Positions 7,124 through 14,563 are shown, counted from the stretch's first letter. The stretch is DNA of 37,490 bases from CAYVQU01 sp964453155 (GCA_964453155.1 CAYVQU010000035.1:1-37490), one strand, 5' to 3'. Program-made: numbers and translations. Notes: a model not told the origin generated them from the sequence alone.

Positions 7124-9022
7124 TTGGGAGGCTGCGCTCTGGAAACACATCGGATCACCCAAAACCTGGACCCGCAAAAAAATACTGGTAGCGAGGAACA
7201 ACTTCAACCGGGTACGATACTAGAAAATCGGTACATGATTGAGGGGATGCTTGGCGTAGGCGGCATGAGTTCAGTATATCGGGCGCGCGATACGCGCTTT
7301 ACTGCGGTCAAGCCGGTAGCCATTAAAGAAATGACCAACCGGGCCAATGAAGAATTGATACGAAGTACTATCGTTTCGAACTTTGAACGCGAAGCCAATA
7401 TTCTGGCAACCCTAAATCACCCCACGATTCCAAAAATTTACGATTATTTTACAATTGGTACCCAATCGTATCTGGTGATGGAACTCATTCAGGGGAATAA
7501 TCTCGAAGTTGTCTTGAACCAAACCCAGGGATTTCTGTCTGAAGAGCAAGTGATCAATTGGGCTATCGTATTGTGCGATGTCCTCCACTATCTCCATACC
7601 CACCAGCCACCCATCATATTCCGCGATATGAAACCGGCCAATATCGTTGTCAAACCTGATAACAGTTTGGTTCTTGTCGATTTTGGGATCGCAAAAACAT
7701 TCCAAGCGGGGCAAAAAGGCACCATGATTGGCACCGAGGGCTACTCCCCACCGGAACAATACCGGGGCGAAGCTACTCCCCTGGTAGATATTTATGCGCT
7801 GGGGGCCTCACTCCATCATGTACTCAGCCGAAGAGACCCCCGTATCGAAACACCATTTACATTCACAGAACGTGCAATCACTGCCAGTAACCCCAATGTC
7901 TCAAGTGAGTTGGAAACAATCGTCAATACGGCAGTGCAATATAATGCGGCTGATCGCTTCCAAGATGCGGCCGCGATGAAAGATGCTCTCATTATTGTTG
8001 CCCAAAAAACTGGGGCCCTCAACATGCAAACCAGCACCATGACCACGGCAATTTCTGAGGCCCAAGATATCAAACCATTGTGGGAATTCGAATGTGAGGA
8101 TGAAATTCGTGGACCAGCTACTTTCCACGATGGCATGGTATTTGTTGGGGCTTACGATAATAATGTTTATAGTCTCAACGCAGCCACAGGTGAATTTATC
8201 TGGAAGTACGCAACCGATGGCGGGATCGTCAGTAAACCGGTTATATTTGAAAACAATTTATTTTTCGGGTCAGAAGACCATAAAATTCATGTGGTATCGA
8301 CCCGTTCAGGCCGCATTGTTTGGACATATTATAGTGAGGGTCCAATTCGCTCCTCGCCGCGCGTCGAAGATCGGCATGTTTTCATAGGGTCTGATGATGG
8401 CAATTTACATGTAGTTAATGCGATTACTGGGAGAAGAGCACTAAAAGTTGATTTGGGTGCCCCAATTCGGTCTTCACCAATTATTGTTAACGAAAATATT
8501 TACGTTGGCACTGAGAATGGAGAATTTTTTAGTATCGACTTCCGCGGGAAGATTAATTGGCGAGTTCGGGCAAAAAGAGCCATTACGTCTTCCCCCCAAT
8601 TCATGAATGATGTGGTTTATTTTGGTTCCATTGACGGATTGATCTATGCAGTTGATGCGAATAACGGTTGGACAATCTGGCGGTTCCGGATGACCAAGGG
8701 CACCGTTTCTTCGCCCTGCATTCACGAAGATCACTTGTTTATTGGTTCAGCAGATGGAAATATCTATTGCATCGACACTCGTTCTAGCAAGGAGATCTGG
8801 CGATTCGCGACCGATCATCAGGTGTCTAGTTCGCCACTTTTCTATAAAAATTCAGTGTATTGTGGTGGGGTAGATGGTAATCTCTACTGCATTGATGCCA
8901 AAACTGGACGTTTGCGATGGAAATTTACGACAAAATCAGCAATTACCAGTTCCCCCATGATTCAAGACGATATTGTTTACATTGGCTCAACAGATCATAA
9001 ATTGTATGCTTTGCCAACATAA
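7124..9022 (+). CDS. Hanks-type Ser/Thr kinase with PQQ-like beta-propeller
   Basis: 632 residues from a TTG. The kinase domain (about 30-290) has the glycine loop GVGGMSSVY, the ATP lysine K68 (VAIKEM), a catalytic loop FRDMKPAN with D168, DFG at 186-188 and PPEQ in place of APE. The histidine of the usual HRD is phenylalanine (F166). From about residue 318 come eight PQQ-like repeats of the form VYxGSxDGxxYxIDxxTGxxxW, with the first strand (PLWEFE) placed to close the ring. No signal peptide or TM segment is seen, so the propeller is cytoplasmic, unlike typical PASTA kinases. The TTG lacks a ribosome binding site; GGGAGG lies just inside it, seven bases before an in-frame CTG at 7139. First gene of the 7124-13040 operon. 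Confidence 0.92.
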   Translation: MGGCALETHRITQNLDPQKNTGSEEQLQPGTILENRYMIEGMLGVGGMSSVYRARDTRFTAVKPVAIKEMTNRANEELIRSTIVSNFEREANILATLNHPTIPKIYDYFTIGTQSYLVMELIQGNNLEVVLNQTQGFLSEEQVINWAIVLCDVLHYLHTHQPPIIFRDMKPANIVVKPDNSLVLVDFGIAKTFQAGQKGTMIGTEGYSPPEQYRGEATPLVDIYALGASLHHVLSRRDPRIETPFTFTERAITASNPNVSSELETIVNTAVQYNAADRFQDAAAMKDALIIVAQKTGALNMQTSTMTTAISEAQDIKPLWEFECEDEIRGPATFHDGMVFVGAYDNNVYSLNAATGEFIWKYATDGGIVSKPVIFENNLFFGSEDHKIHVVSTRSGRIVWTYYSEGPIRSSPRVEDRHVFIGSDDGNLHVVNAITGRRALKVDLGAPIRSSPIIVNENIYVGTENGEFFSIDFRGKINWRVRAKRAITSSPQFMNDVVYFGSIDGLIYAVDANNGWTIWRFRMTKGTVSSPCIHEDHLFIGSADGNIYCIDTRSSKEIWRFATDHQVSSSPLFYKNSVYCGGVDGNLYCIDAKTGRLRWKFTTKSAITSSPMIQDDIVYIGSTDHKLYALPT

Positions 9023-9085
9023 TTCTTAGGCAATTTTTTTGCGCCCTCATCCAAATGCAAGAATAAGAACAGGAGAAATCGTCGC

Positions 9086-10057
9086 GTGGCTAAATTTTGG
9101 GAAAAACTGTTTGGAAAAAGAAAAGAAACGCTAAGTGATGAAGATACTTTACCAATCCAGGAGGCGTTAGATGTTGCTCCAACCATGACGCAGCCCAGGA
9201 CTGAGGAAGTCACAAAACCGCTCTCGCCATTATCCAGTGTAGTTGCTGATGTTATTCAAACCGAAGGTGGGTTAGGGGTCGAACCCCCGCAGCTGACTGC
9301 CGCCTGTGCGCAATCAGTGGGTCAACAAAGGGATCACAATGAAGACGCGCTGTTCTCTTTGACGATGATGATGGCCAGCAATGCCGGTTCAATTCCCTTT
9401 GGGCTGTACATCGTCGCGGATGGGATGGGGGGCCACCAACACGGCGAAGTAGCGAGTGAAATAGCCACTCGGTCCATGGCCCATCATATAATTGCGGAAA
9501 TTTTTATCAACCTGGTTCAAAACGATCCGCAGCCTCCTGAAGACCCGCTCCAAGATATTTTGCAAATCGGCGTTCAAAAAGCTCACGACAATATTCTCAG
9601 CACCCTTACTGGAGGGGGCACGACTCTCACCGCGGTGGTGGTTCTAGGTAATCAGATGACCATCGCGCATGTAGGTGACAGCCGGGTCTACGAAATTAAT
9701 CTCAATGGGCGCATGAAACCGCTGACCCGCGATCATTCTTTAGTAAAACGGCTGGAAGAGTTAGGGCAACTCACAGCTGAGGAAGCCGCAGTTGATCCCC
9801 GTCGAAATGTACTCTACCATGCTTTAGGGCAAGGTTCTCCCCTCGAGCCTGAAATCATTAGCGCCCCAATTCCTCACCCAGGATATTTACTCGTTTGCTC
9901 TGATGGATTATGGGGCGTTATTTCAGAAGATCAGATTGGCGAGATAATTACAACTTCAGAAACTTTGCCGATTGCCAGTCAAAGATTAATTGATGCTGCC
10001 AATGCTGCCGGTGGGCCTGACAACATTACGGCCATATTAGTTCGGTTACCTGATTAA
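9086..10057 (+). CDS. PP2C-family Ser/Thr protein phosphatase
   Basis: 323 residues from GTG, with AGGAGA nine bases upstream. It removes phosphate from Ser/Thr residues using two bound metal ions. Metal-site motifs are visible: HNED (E86, D87), VADGMGG (D112), CSDG (D273) and GGPDN (D312), with GDSRVY in the middle. The first 70 residues are a basic then acidic, low-complexity region outside the catalytic fold. It sits 63 bases after the kinase and 5 bases before the next gene, so it is most likely the eraser for that kinase. Confidence 0.95.
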   Translation: MAKFWEKLFGKRKETLSDEDTLPIQEALDVAPTMTQPRTEEVTKPLSPLSSVVADVIQTEGGLGVEPPQLTAACAQSVGQQRDHNEDALFSLTMMMASNAGSIPFGLYIVADGMGGHQHGEVASEIATRSMAHHIIAEIFINLVQNDPQPPEDPLQDILQIGVQKAHDNILSTLTGGGTTLTAVVVLGNQMTIAHVGDSRVYEINLNGRMKPLTRDHSLVKRLEELGQLTAEEAAVDPRRNVLYHALGQGSPLEPEIISAPIPHPGYLLVCSDGLWGVISEDQIGEIITTSETLPIASQRLIDAANAAGGPDNITAILVRLPD

Positions 10058-10062
10058 TATCT

Positions 10063-11301
10063 ATGGGACAGGAAAGTTTTTATCGGCGTTTAGGGATTTC
10101 TGAAAAAGCAACCCAAGAAGAAATTCAGGCCGCATTTCGATCAGCTGCCCGAAAACTGCATCCGGACGTAAATTTACAAGCCGGAGCTACTGAGCATTTT
10201 TTAGAAGTTAAAGAAGCCTATGAAATTCTCGTTGATCCTCAAAAACGTTCAGTTTATGATGATCGGAATGTTTTTACGCGCGAGGTACCGCCTCCGCCAA
10301 TTCGCGTCACGCCATATCATAGTCGCTCTAAGCTTCTCTGGTTACCCGAAAGTCAACTCCATTACACCTTACTCGACATGGAGGTATTGACTGATCAAAT
10401 CCCTAACGAAGCAAAGGGGACTCATCCTACCAATATAACTTTGGTTCTAGATTGTTCAACTTCCATGCAAGGGGATCGGCTCGATAGGGTCAAAGCCAGC
10501 GCAATCGAGATCATGCGGCAACTCCGGGATCAAGACATCCTCTCCATTGTTGCTTTTAATGATCGAGGTGAAGTTGTGTTACCGGCAGAAGCCCATGCCA
10601 ACAACATTAAAAGCGAGGGGCAAGTGCGCCTGATGCAGGCCAAGGGTGGCACAGAAATATTCCAAGGTTTAAAAAAGGGATTTTTAGAGGTTCGCAAAAA
10701 TCTAAATTCACAGGCTGTAAACCATATTATCCTAATTACGGATGGACACACCTACGGTGATGAAAAAAAATGTCAGAAACTAGCCCAAGAAGCTGCGAAT
10801 TTGGGCATTGGCATCAGCTGCCTGGGAATCGGCCATGAATGGAATGATAAATTCTTAGAATCTTTGGCTACACTGACCGGTGGTAGCTGCTTCTTTGTCC
10901 AAAAGCCCAAAGAGATTAGAACCTTACTCAAAAAGAAATTTGCCGGTTTAGGGCAAGTTTACGCTGAAAATATTAACCTGAACTTTCAAACCGGATCTGG
11001 AGTTGAACTTAAGTTTGCTTATCGTCTGCAACCTGAAGCCGGTGAACTCCCCATTGAATCAAATATTAATTTAGGAAATATACCAAAGGGTTTTCGCCAA
11101 AGAGTGCTGCTGGAATTTCTAATTCCCCCAATTGCGCCAGAAGTTCAACAAATCCTCATCGCAGACGCCCACTTAACATTTTCAATCCCAACAATTTCTG
11201 ACACAACCTACCGAATACCGATTACAATTGTACGAAATCTTGTGACCAGCACCGATCCAGAACCACCCCCCCCATCATTGTTGAGGCAATGTCGCGGCTA
11301 A
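10063..11301 (+). CDS. J-domain/vWA fusion protein, frame broken near its end
   Basis: The readable frame gives 412 residues. Residues 5-68 are a DnaJ J-domain with the HPD motif at 33-35, which would stimulate an Hsp70. Residues about 123-310 are a von Willebrand A domain with a complete MIDAS: DCSTS (D130, S132, S134), a GGTEI threonine and a TDG aspartate. A beta-rich region follows. After the proline run the frame runs into LLRQCRG and stops. The -1 frame continues instead as IIVEAMSRLTLFRMQ, which matches the helical tail I expect in this type of vWA protein. The break lies in eight consecutive C residues (11266-11273). The intact product would be about 490 residues. Confidence 0.88.
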   Translation: MGQESFYRRLGISEKATQEEIQAAFRSAARKLHPDVNLQAGATEHFLEVKEAYEILVDPQKRSVYDDRNVFTREVPPPPIRVTPYHSRSKLLWLPESQLHYTLLDMEVLTDQIPNEAKGTHPTNITLVLDCSTSMQGDRLDRVKASAIEIMRQLRDQDILSIVAFNDRGEVVLPAEAHANNIKSEGQVRLMQAKGGTEIFQGLKKGFLEVRKNLNSQAVNHIILITDGHTYGDEKKCQKLAQEAANLGIGISCLGIGHEWNDKFLESLATLTGGSCFFVQKPKEIRTLLKKKFAGLGQVYAENINLNFQTGSGVELKFAYRLQPEAGELPIESNINLGNIPKGFRQRVLLEFLIPPIAPEVQQILIADAHLTFSIPTISDTTYRIPITIVRNLVTSTDPEPPPPSLLRQCRG

Positions 11302-11534
11302 CACTATTCCGAATGCAAGACCTGGCTCAAAAAGAGCTTTCCGCTGGGAATTATCGCGACGCAACAACTCGATTGCAAAACATGGCTACCCGCCTATTGG
11401 CCCGCGGCGAAACGGGACTCGCCAAAACCGTTCTCGATGAAGTCAAACACATCAAAAAAGAAAATGAATTTAGTCAGGATGGTGATAAAGCGATAAAATA
11501 TGGAACAAAAGCTCTTTTATTGCCCTCCGGGTAA
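11274..11534 (+). CDS. C-terminal part of the J/vWA protein in the -1 frame
   Basis: 86 codons starting IIVEAMSRLTLFRMQDL and ending KYGTKALLLPSG. It is helical, with a repeat-like RLQNMATRLLARGE stretch. I read it as the missing end of the preceding protein and not as an independent gene. Its only ATG (11289) has no properly spaced ribosome binding site, lies inside the previous frame, and cuts a conserved-looking segment. It could be produced by -1 slippage on the C-run, or the break may be a one-base sequencing or assembly deletion. Confidence 0.7.
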   Translation: MIVEAMSRLTLFRMQDLAQKELSAGNYRDATTRLQNMATRLLARGETGLAKTVLDEVKHIKKENEFSQDGDKAIKYGTKALLLPSG

Positions 11535-11551
11535 AGGATATTCGCTAGATT

Positions 11552-12064
11552 ATGATTTCTTGCCCAGTTTGTAAAAATGAGGAATTGACGGGTGCAATTT
11601 TTTGCACCAAGTGTGGGACCCAACTGATTCCTGGGGATGAAAGTCGTGTAACCACCAGTATTGGCTCAAAAAGCACCGATACATTCAATATGGGTACGAT
11701 ACCTGATTTTCCCTCCCCTCCGGCCGACTCACCCGATAGTAATGTGGCATTACTGGTTTTGAGCGATGGGGAGATCATCCATATTTCTGGGAAAGATGAG
11801 TTCACTTTTGGCCGTTCAACGGAGGGCCAAACAATTATTCCAGACATCGATCTCAGTCCATTCCAGGCATACGAGGCTGGCGTTTCTAGACTGCATGCGA
11901 ATATCCAAACAACTGAGGCTAAAGTTACGATTAAGGATTTAGGGTCGGCCAATGGCACCCGGTTGAACGGCAATAAAATTATGCCGCATGAAGAATATTC
12001 AATTTCTCATGGTGATATCCTAACTTTTGGCCGCCTAAAAGTTCAAGTTTTGCTGCGTTCTTAG
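11552..12064 (+). CDS. Zinc-ribbon FHA-domain protein
   Basis: 170 residues. The N-terminal zinc ribbon has C4, C7, C18 and C21. After a Ser/Pro-rich linker the C-terminal half is a forkhead-associated domain with the canonical FGRS, VSRLHA, SANGTRLNG and GDILTFG segments. FHA domains bind phosphothreonine. In this operon it would be the reader of sites written by the kinase and erased by PP2C (inference). It has no enzymatic domain, so it probably acts as an adaptor. Low-complexity Ser/Thr residues in the linker (TTSIGSKSTDTFNMGT) may be kinase targets. Confidence 0.9.
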   Translation: MISCPVCKNEELTGAIFCTKCGTQLIPGDESRVTTSIGSKSTDTFNMGTIPDFPSPPADSPDSNVALLVLSDGEIIHISGKDEFTFGRSTEGQTIIPDIDLSPFQAYEAGVSRLHANIQTTEAKVTIKDLGSANGTRLNGNKIMPHEEYSISHGDILTFGRLKVQVLLRS

Positions 12065-12077
12065 ATCGGAGTTATTT

Positions 12078-12320
12078 ATGCCGCTAGAAATAATTCTACA
12101 TATTCCAAATTCTGACCCGATTTTGGGTGAGATTGATGAAATGCCTGGTCCGTCGGATACCATGATTAAGGTTAGCAATCCACGCCAACGCGATGGCAAA
12201 GATTTACATTATTTGGCTCAAAATGTAGTCACAGTGGTTTGGCCGATTGGGATGGTCAGTTTCATTGAAATTTTGCCCAGCGAGGAAGAAGAGCAAATTG
12301 TCGGTTTTGTTAGGGAGTAG
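12078..12320 (+). CDS. Small conserved-looking protein of unknown function
   Basis: 80 residues, acidic, no TM segment or signal peptide. A GGAG site seven bases upstream and tight spacing (13 bases after the FHA gene, 6 before the regulator) show it is a real operon member. The sequence has a beta-rich look, with a central NPRQRDGKDLHYL segment and VVTVVWPIGMVSFIEIL. I do not recognise a family. Its position between reader and regulator suggests an accessory role in the same pathway. Confidence 0.75.
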   Translation: MPLEIILHIPNSDPILGEIDEMPGPSDTMIKVSNPRQRDGKDLHYLAQNVVTVVWPIGMVSFIEILPSEEEEQIVGFVRE

Positions 12321-12326
12321 TTTTCA

Positions 12327-13040
12327 ATGACCACCGAGAAATTCCGAGGCTATACTATTCTGGTTGTTGATGATGAAAAAAGGATGGTGCGCTTTATTCG
12401 ATTGAACCTGGAACAAGATGGTTTTCAGGTTGTTTCGGCTTACAATGGTACCGAAGCACTTGAGCAGGTTCGCCAGTCCCTCCCCAATTTGGTTCTCCTC
12501 GACGTAATGATGCCGGATATTAATGGATTTGAGGTCTTGAAAAAAATTAGGGAGGCCAGCTCAGTCCCGGTCATCATGCTAACGGCCAAAGGTGAAGAAG
12601 ATGACCGGATTCAGGGGTTAGAATTAGGGGCAGATGATTATGTGACCAAGCCCTTCAGCCCACGCGAACTTGTCAGCCGCGTTCGGGCCGTCCTGAGGCG
12701 AACAGAAGCTGTCGGGGGTGATGCTGCCAATGTCATTCAAGTTGATGAATGGCTAAAACTTGATTTTAATCGTCGTGAAGTTTGGGTTGCCGGAGAACTA
12801 GTGCAATTGCGCCCCACTGAATACCGGCTGCTTTACCATTTGGTCCAAAATGCGGGTTGGGTAGTCACCCATGAACAAATTTTAACGAAAGTTTGGGGAC
12901 ACGAGTACCGAGATGAACCCCATTATGTGCGCTTATACATCAACTATTTGCGTAAAAAAATAGAAAAAGATCCCGCCAACCCCGAATACATACTCACTGA
13001 ACGCGGGGTTGGTTACCGGTTTGTCGATTATCGCCGATAA
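12327..13040 (+). CDS. OmpR/PhoB-type response regulator
   Basis: 237 residues. The receiver domain (about 10-125) has the acidic pair D15-D16, phosphoacceptor D59, the switch T in MLTAKGE and K in VTKPFSP. The winged-helix DNA-binding domain (about 135-235) includes LRPTEYRLLYHL, HEQILTKVWG and the TERGVGYRF wing. It is the last gene of the operon, six bases after the small protein, with GGGAG as ribosome binding site. No histidine kinase is encoded anywhere in the window, so it is either an orphan served from elsewhere or an output of the Ser/Thr kinase (inference). Confidence 0.95.
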   Translation: MTTEKFRGYTILVVDDEKRMVRFIRLNLEQDGFQVVSAYNGTEALEQVRQSLPNLVLLDVMMPDINGFEVLKKIREASSVPVIMLTAKGEEDDRIQGLELGADDYVTKPFSPRELVSRVRAVLRRTEAVGGDAANVIQVDEWLKLDFNRREVWVAGELVQLRPTEYRLLYHLVQNAGWVVTHEQILTKVWGHEYRDEPHYVRLYINYLRKKIEKDPANPEYILTERGVGYRFVDYRR

Positions 13041-13060
13041 CCAAAGTCCAATTATTGGTG

Positions 13061-13091
13061 AACGGTGTGCTTTCAAGGCACACCGTTTTTT
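13061..13091 (+). terminator. Rho-independent terminator of the kinase operon
   Basis: Perfect 10-bp stem AACGGTGTGC / GCACACCGTT with a 7-base loop, running into six T. Confidence 0.93.
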
Positions 13092-13124
13092 GTTAACCCC
13101 GATTTTATCCATAGCAACACTTTT

Positions 13125-13153
13125 ACGTTATTCTAACGTTTGCCAAGTATGAT
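13125..13153 (+). promoter_or_regulatory. Possible promoter and dyad before the FmdB-type gene
   Basis: The dyad ACGTTA-TTC-TAACGT (13125-13139) is followed by TATGAT (13148-13153), 32 bases before the start codon. The -35 region is poor and coincides with the dyad, which would suit an activator or repressor site. Confidence 0.3.
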
Positions 13154-13185
13154 CAAACCGAAATTATTTAATTAAGAGAGATTTT

Positions 13186-13398
13186 ATGCCAACGTACGAG
13201 TTTATTTGTAATACTTGTGGTAATCAATTCGAAAAAAACCTTCGATTTAATGATGACCTATCTAATATTCCCTGTCCCGATGGTCACCCTCATGCCAGAA
13301 AAGTTTTCTCGGTTCCCAGTGTGGTCTATAAAGGCAGTGGTTTTTATGTAAATGACAGCCGCAAAAAAGGCAGTAAAGCGGCCAAAAAATCAAAATAG
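13186..13398 (+). CDS. FmdB-type zinc-ribbon protein
   Basis: 70 residues starting MPTYEF, the signature of the FmdB/CxxC_CxxC_SSSS regulatory-protein family. The first knuckle is C8 and C11. The second is C30 with H34 (CPDGH) where the family usually has CPxC, so zinc would be held by three Cys and one His at best. The basic C-terminus (SRKKGSKAAKKSK) may bind nucleic acid. Its function is not established in general. A GAGAG ribosome binding site precedes it. Confidence 0.85.
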   Translation: MPTYEFICNTCGNQFEKNLRFNDDLSNIPCPDGHPHARKVFSVPSVVYKGSGFYVNDSRKKGSKAAKKSK

Positions 13399-13404
13399 CT
13401 TCTC

Positions 13405-13433
13405 TTGTCAGTCAGGTACCTTTGCGCTATACT
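13405..13433 (+). promoter_or_regulatory. Promoter of the LuxR-type regulator
   Basis: TTGTCA (13405-13410), 17-bp spacer, TATACT (13428-13433), 21 bases before the start codon and just after the FmdB-type stop. Confidence 0.75.
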
Positions 13434-13454
13434 CAGGCCACAAGGAGACAAGAT

Positions 13455-14108
13455 ATGGCAAAACAACGGATTTTATTGGTCGATGATCACGAAGTAGTCC
13501 GCTTAGGATTACGAGCTCTCCTAGAGCGCCATCCCCATTTTGAGGTGATTGCCGAGGCTAGCACGGCTCGAGAAGCGATTGAAAAAGTGAAGCAGTATTC
13601 GCCCAATGTGGTGGTCATGGATATTCGTCTGCCAGGCGGTTCCGGCATCGAGGCCTGTGAGGAAATCACTGAAAATTATCCCAACAGTAAAGTCATTATG
13701 TTGACCTCCTATGCGGAGGACGAAATGTTGTTTTCTGCCATTCGAGCGGGTGCGGCGGGATACGTTCTCAAACAGATCGGCGGAGAAGACTTGGTCCGCG
13801 CGATTGAAGCTGTCGGACGGGGAGAAGCCTTACTCGATCCAGCAGTAACCCAACGCATTTTCCAGGAAGTTCGCAAAGCAGCTAAAGAGGAAGAAGCTTC
13901 CGCATTCGCGGCTCTGACACAGCAAGAAAAGCATGTTTTAGTCCTGGTTTCCGAAGGAAAGACTAATCGTGAGATTGCTAAAGCACTTTTCTTGGGGGAA
14001 GGCACCGTCCGCAATTACGTCAGCAGCATCCTCTCCAAATTAGGGGTTAGCAATCGTGCCGAAGCCGCAGCATATGCGGTGGAGCATAATTTGCGCGATC
14101 ACTTGTAA
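13455..14108 (+). CDS. NarL/LuxR-type response regulator
   Basis: 217 residues from the ATG at 13455, which has AAGGAGA at good spacing. A TTG further upstream lies inside the promoter. The receiver domain has D10-D11, phosphoacceptor D56 and MLTSY. The C-terminal LuxR helix-turn-helix is typical (LTQQEKHVL, TNREIAKAL, TVRNYVSSIL). It controls genes outside or within the window that cannot be named. It is monocistronic between its own promoter and terminator, with no partner histidine kinase in the window. Confidence 0.95.
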   Translation: MAKQRILLVDDHEVVRLGLRALLERHPHFEVIAEASTAREAIEKVKQYSPNVVVMDIRLPGGSGIEACEEITENYPNSKVIMLTSYAEDEMLFSAIRAGAAGYVLKQIGGEDLVRAIEAVGRGEALLDPAVTQRIFQEVRKAAKEEEASAFAALTQQEKHVLVLVSEGKTNREIAKALFLGEGTVRNYVSSILSKLGVSNRAEAAAYAVEHNLRDHL

Positions 14109-14133
14109 TCCAATTGCTTCTTTAAAAATTAAC

Positions 14134-14163
14134 AAAAACGGGTGAAAAAATTCACCCGTTTTT
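14134..14163. terminator. Bidirectional terminator
   Basis: AAAAACGGGTGAA (14134-14146) and TTCACCCGTTTTT (14151-14163) with an AAAA loop: a perfect 13-bp stem with T-runs on both strands. It serves the convergent LuxR-type and DUF971 genes. Confidence 0.92.
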
Positions 14164-14174
14164 GTGTTTTAGTG

Positions 14175-14207
14175 ACACCTGCCAGGTTTTTGAAACCTGG
14201 CAGGTGT
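14175..14207. repeat. Perfect 15-bp inverted repeat
   Basis: ACACCTGCCAGGTTT (14175-14189), loop TTG, AAACCTGGCAGGTGT (14193-14207). It is related to the palindrome at 20646-20693 (shared ACCT-x-CCAGGTT arm), so probably a dispersed intergenic element. Confidence 0.85.
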
Positions 14208-14210
14208 TCT

Positions 14211-14546
14211 TTAGCTACGACAACGCTCACACGAACACAGCAAGCGCAAATAGTCCCAATTGTAGATTCCAGCGCTGTGTCCATCTTCCCAATGAATACT
14301 GAATGCGTAACTGCCAACGGGCACGATATTCTCAATGCGAGTCCGTTCGGATTCTTCGATCGGGAGACCAAAGACCTCGGGATCGGGGGTATCACTCATC
14401 CGTTCATGACCGCCGCGGCATTCGACACACGGACAAGCCATCCGTATCAATGAAAAAGGATAGGTGCTGACATGGTCGTCTTGCCAGGTGATGGTTAGGA
14501 GATTTTTGTTTCGATCTGCTTTGATTCCTTGGGGTTTGTTTTGCAT
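14211..14546 (-). CDS. DUF971-domain protein
   Basis: 111 residues from ATG 14546 (MQNKPQGIK). The domain is the one found at the N-terminus of gamma-butyrobetaine hydroxylase and as stand-alone proteins near iron-sulfur genes. It shows the LTITWQDDHVSTYPFSLIR start, a CPCVEC cluster, the SIHWEDGHSAGIYNWDYLR core and terminal CSCERC. The Cys-rich clusters suggest zinc or Fe-S binding. It is the last gene of a three-gene minus-strand operon, 17 bases after the SH3-like gene. The role is unknown; involvement in metal or Fe-S handling is only a family-level guess. Confidence 0.85.
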   Translation of the reverse strand: MQNKPQGIKADRNKNLLTITWQDDHVSTYPFSLIRMACPCVECRGGHERMSDTPDPEVFGLPIEESERTRIENIVPVGSYAFSIHWEDGHSAGIYNWDYLRLLCSCERCRS

Positions 14547-14563
14547 CGTTACAACCTGTGAAT

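Noticed and set aside
9023..9085. Terminator between kinase and phosphatase genes
   Set aside because: A T-run is present but no stem precedes it; the operon appears continuous.
11289..11534. Independent 81-residue gene
   Set aside because: Better explained as the frameshifted tail of the J/vWA protein; no spaced ribosome binding site and a 13-base overlap.
7124..13040. Classical prkC/stp cell-wall kinase locus
   Set aside because: No PASTA domains, no TM segment in the kinase and no cell-wall genes adjacent.
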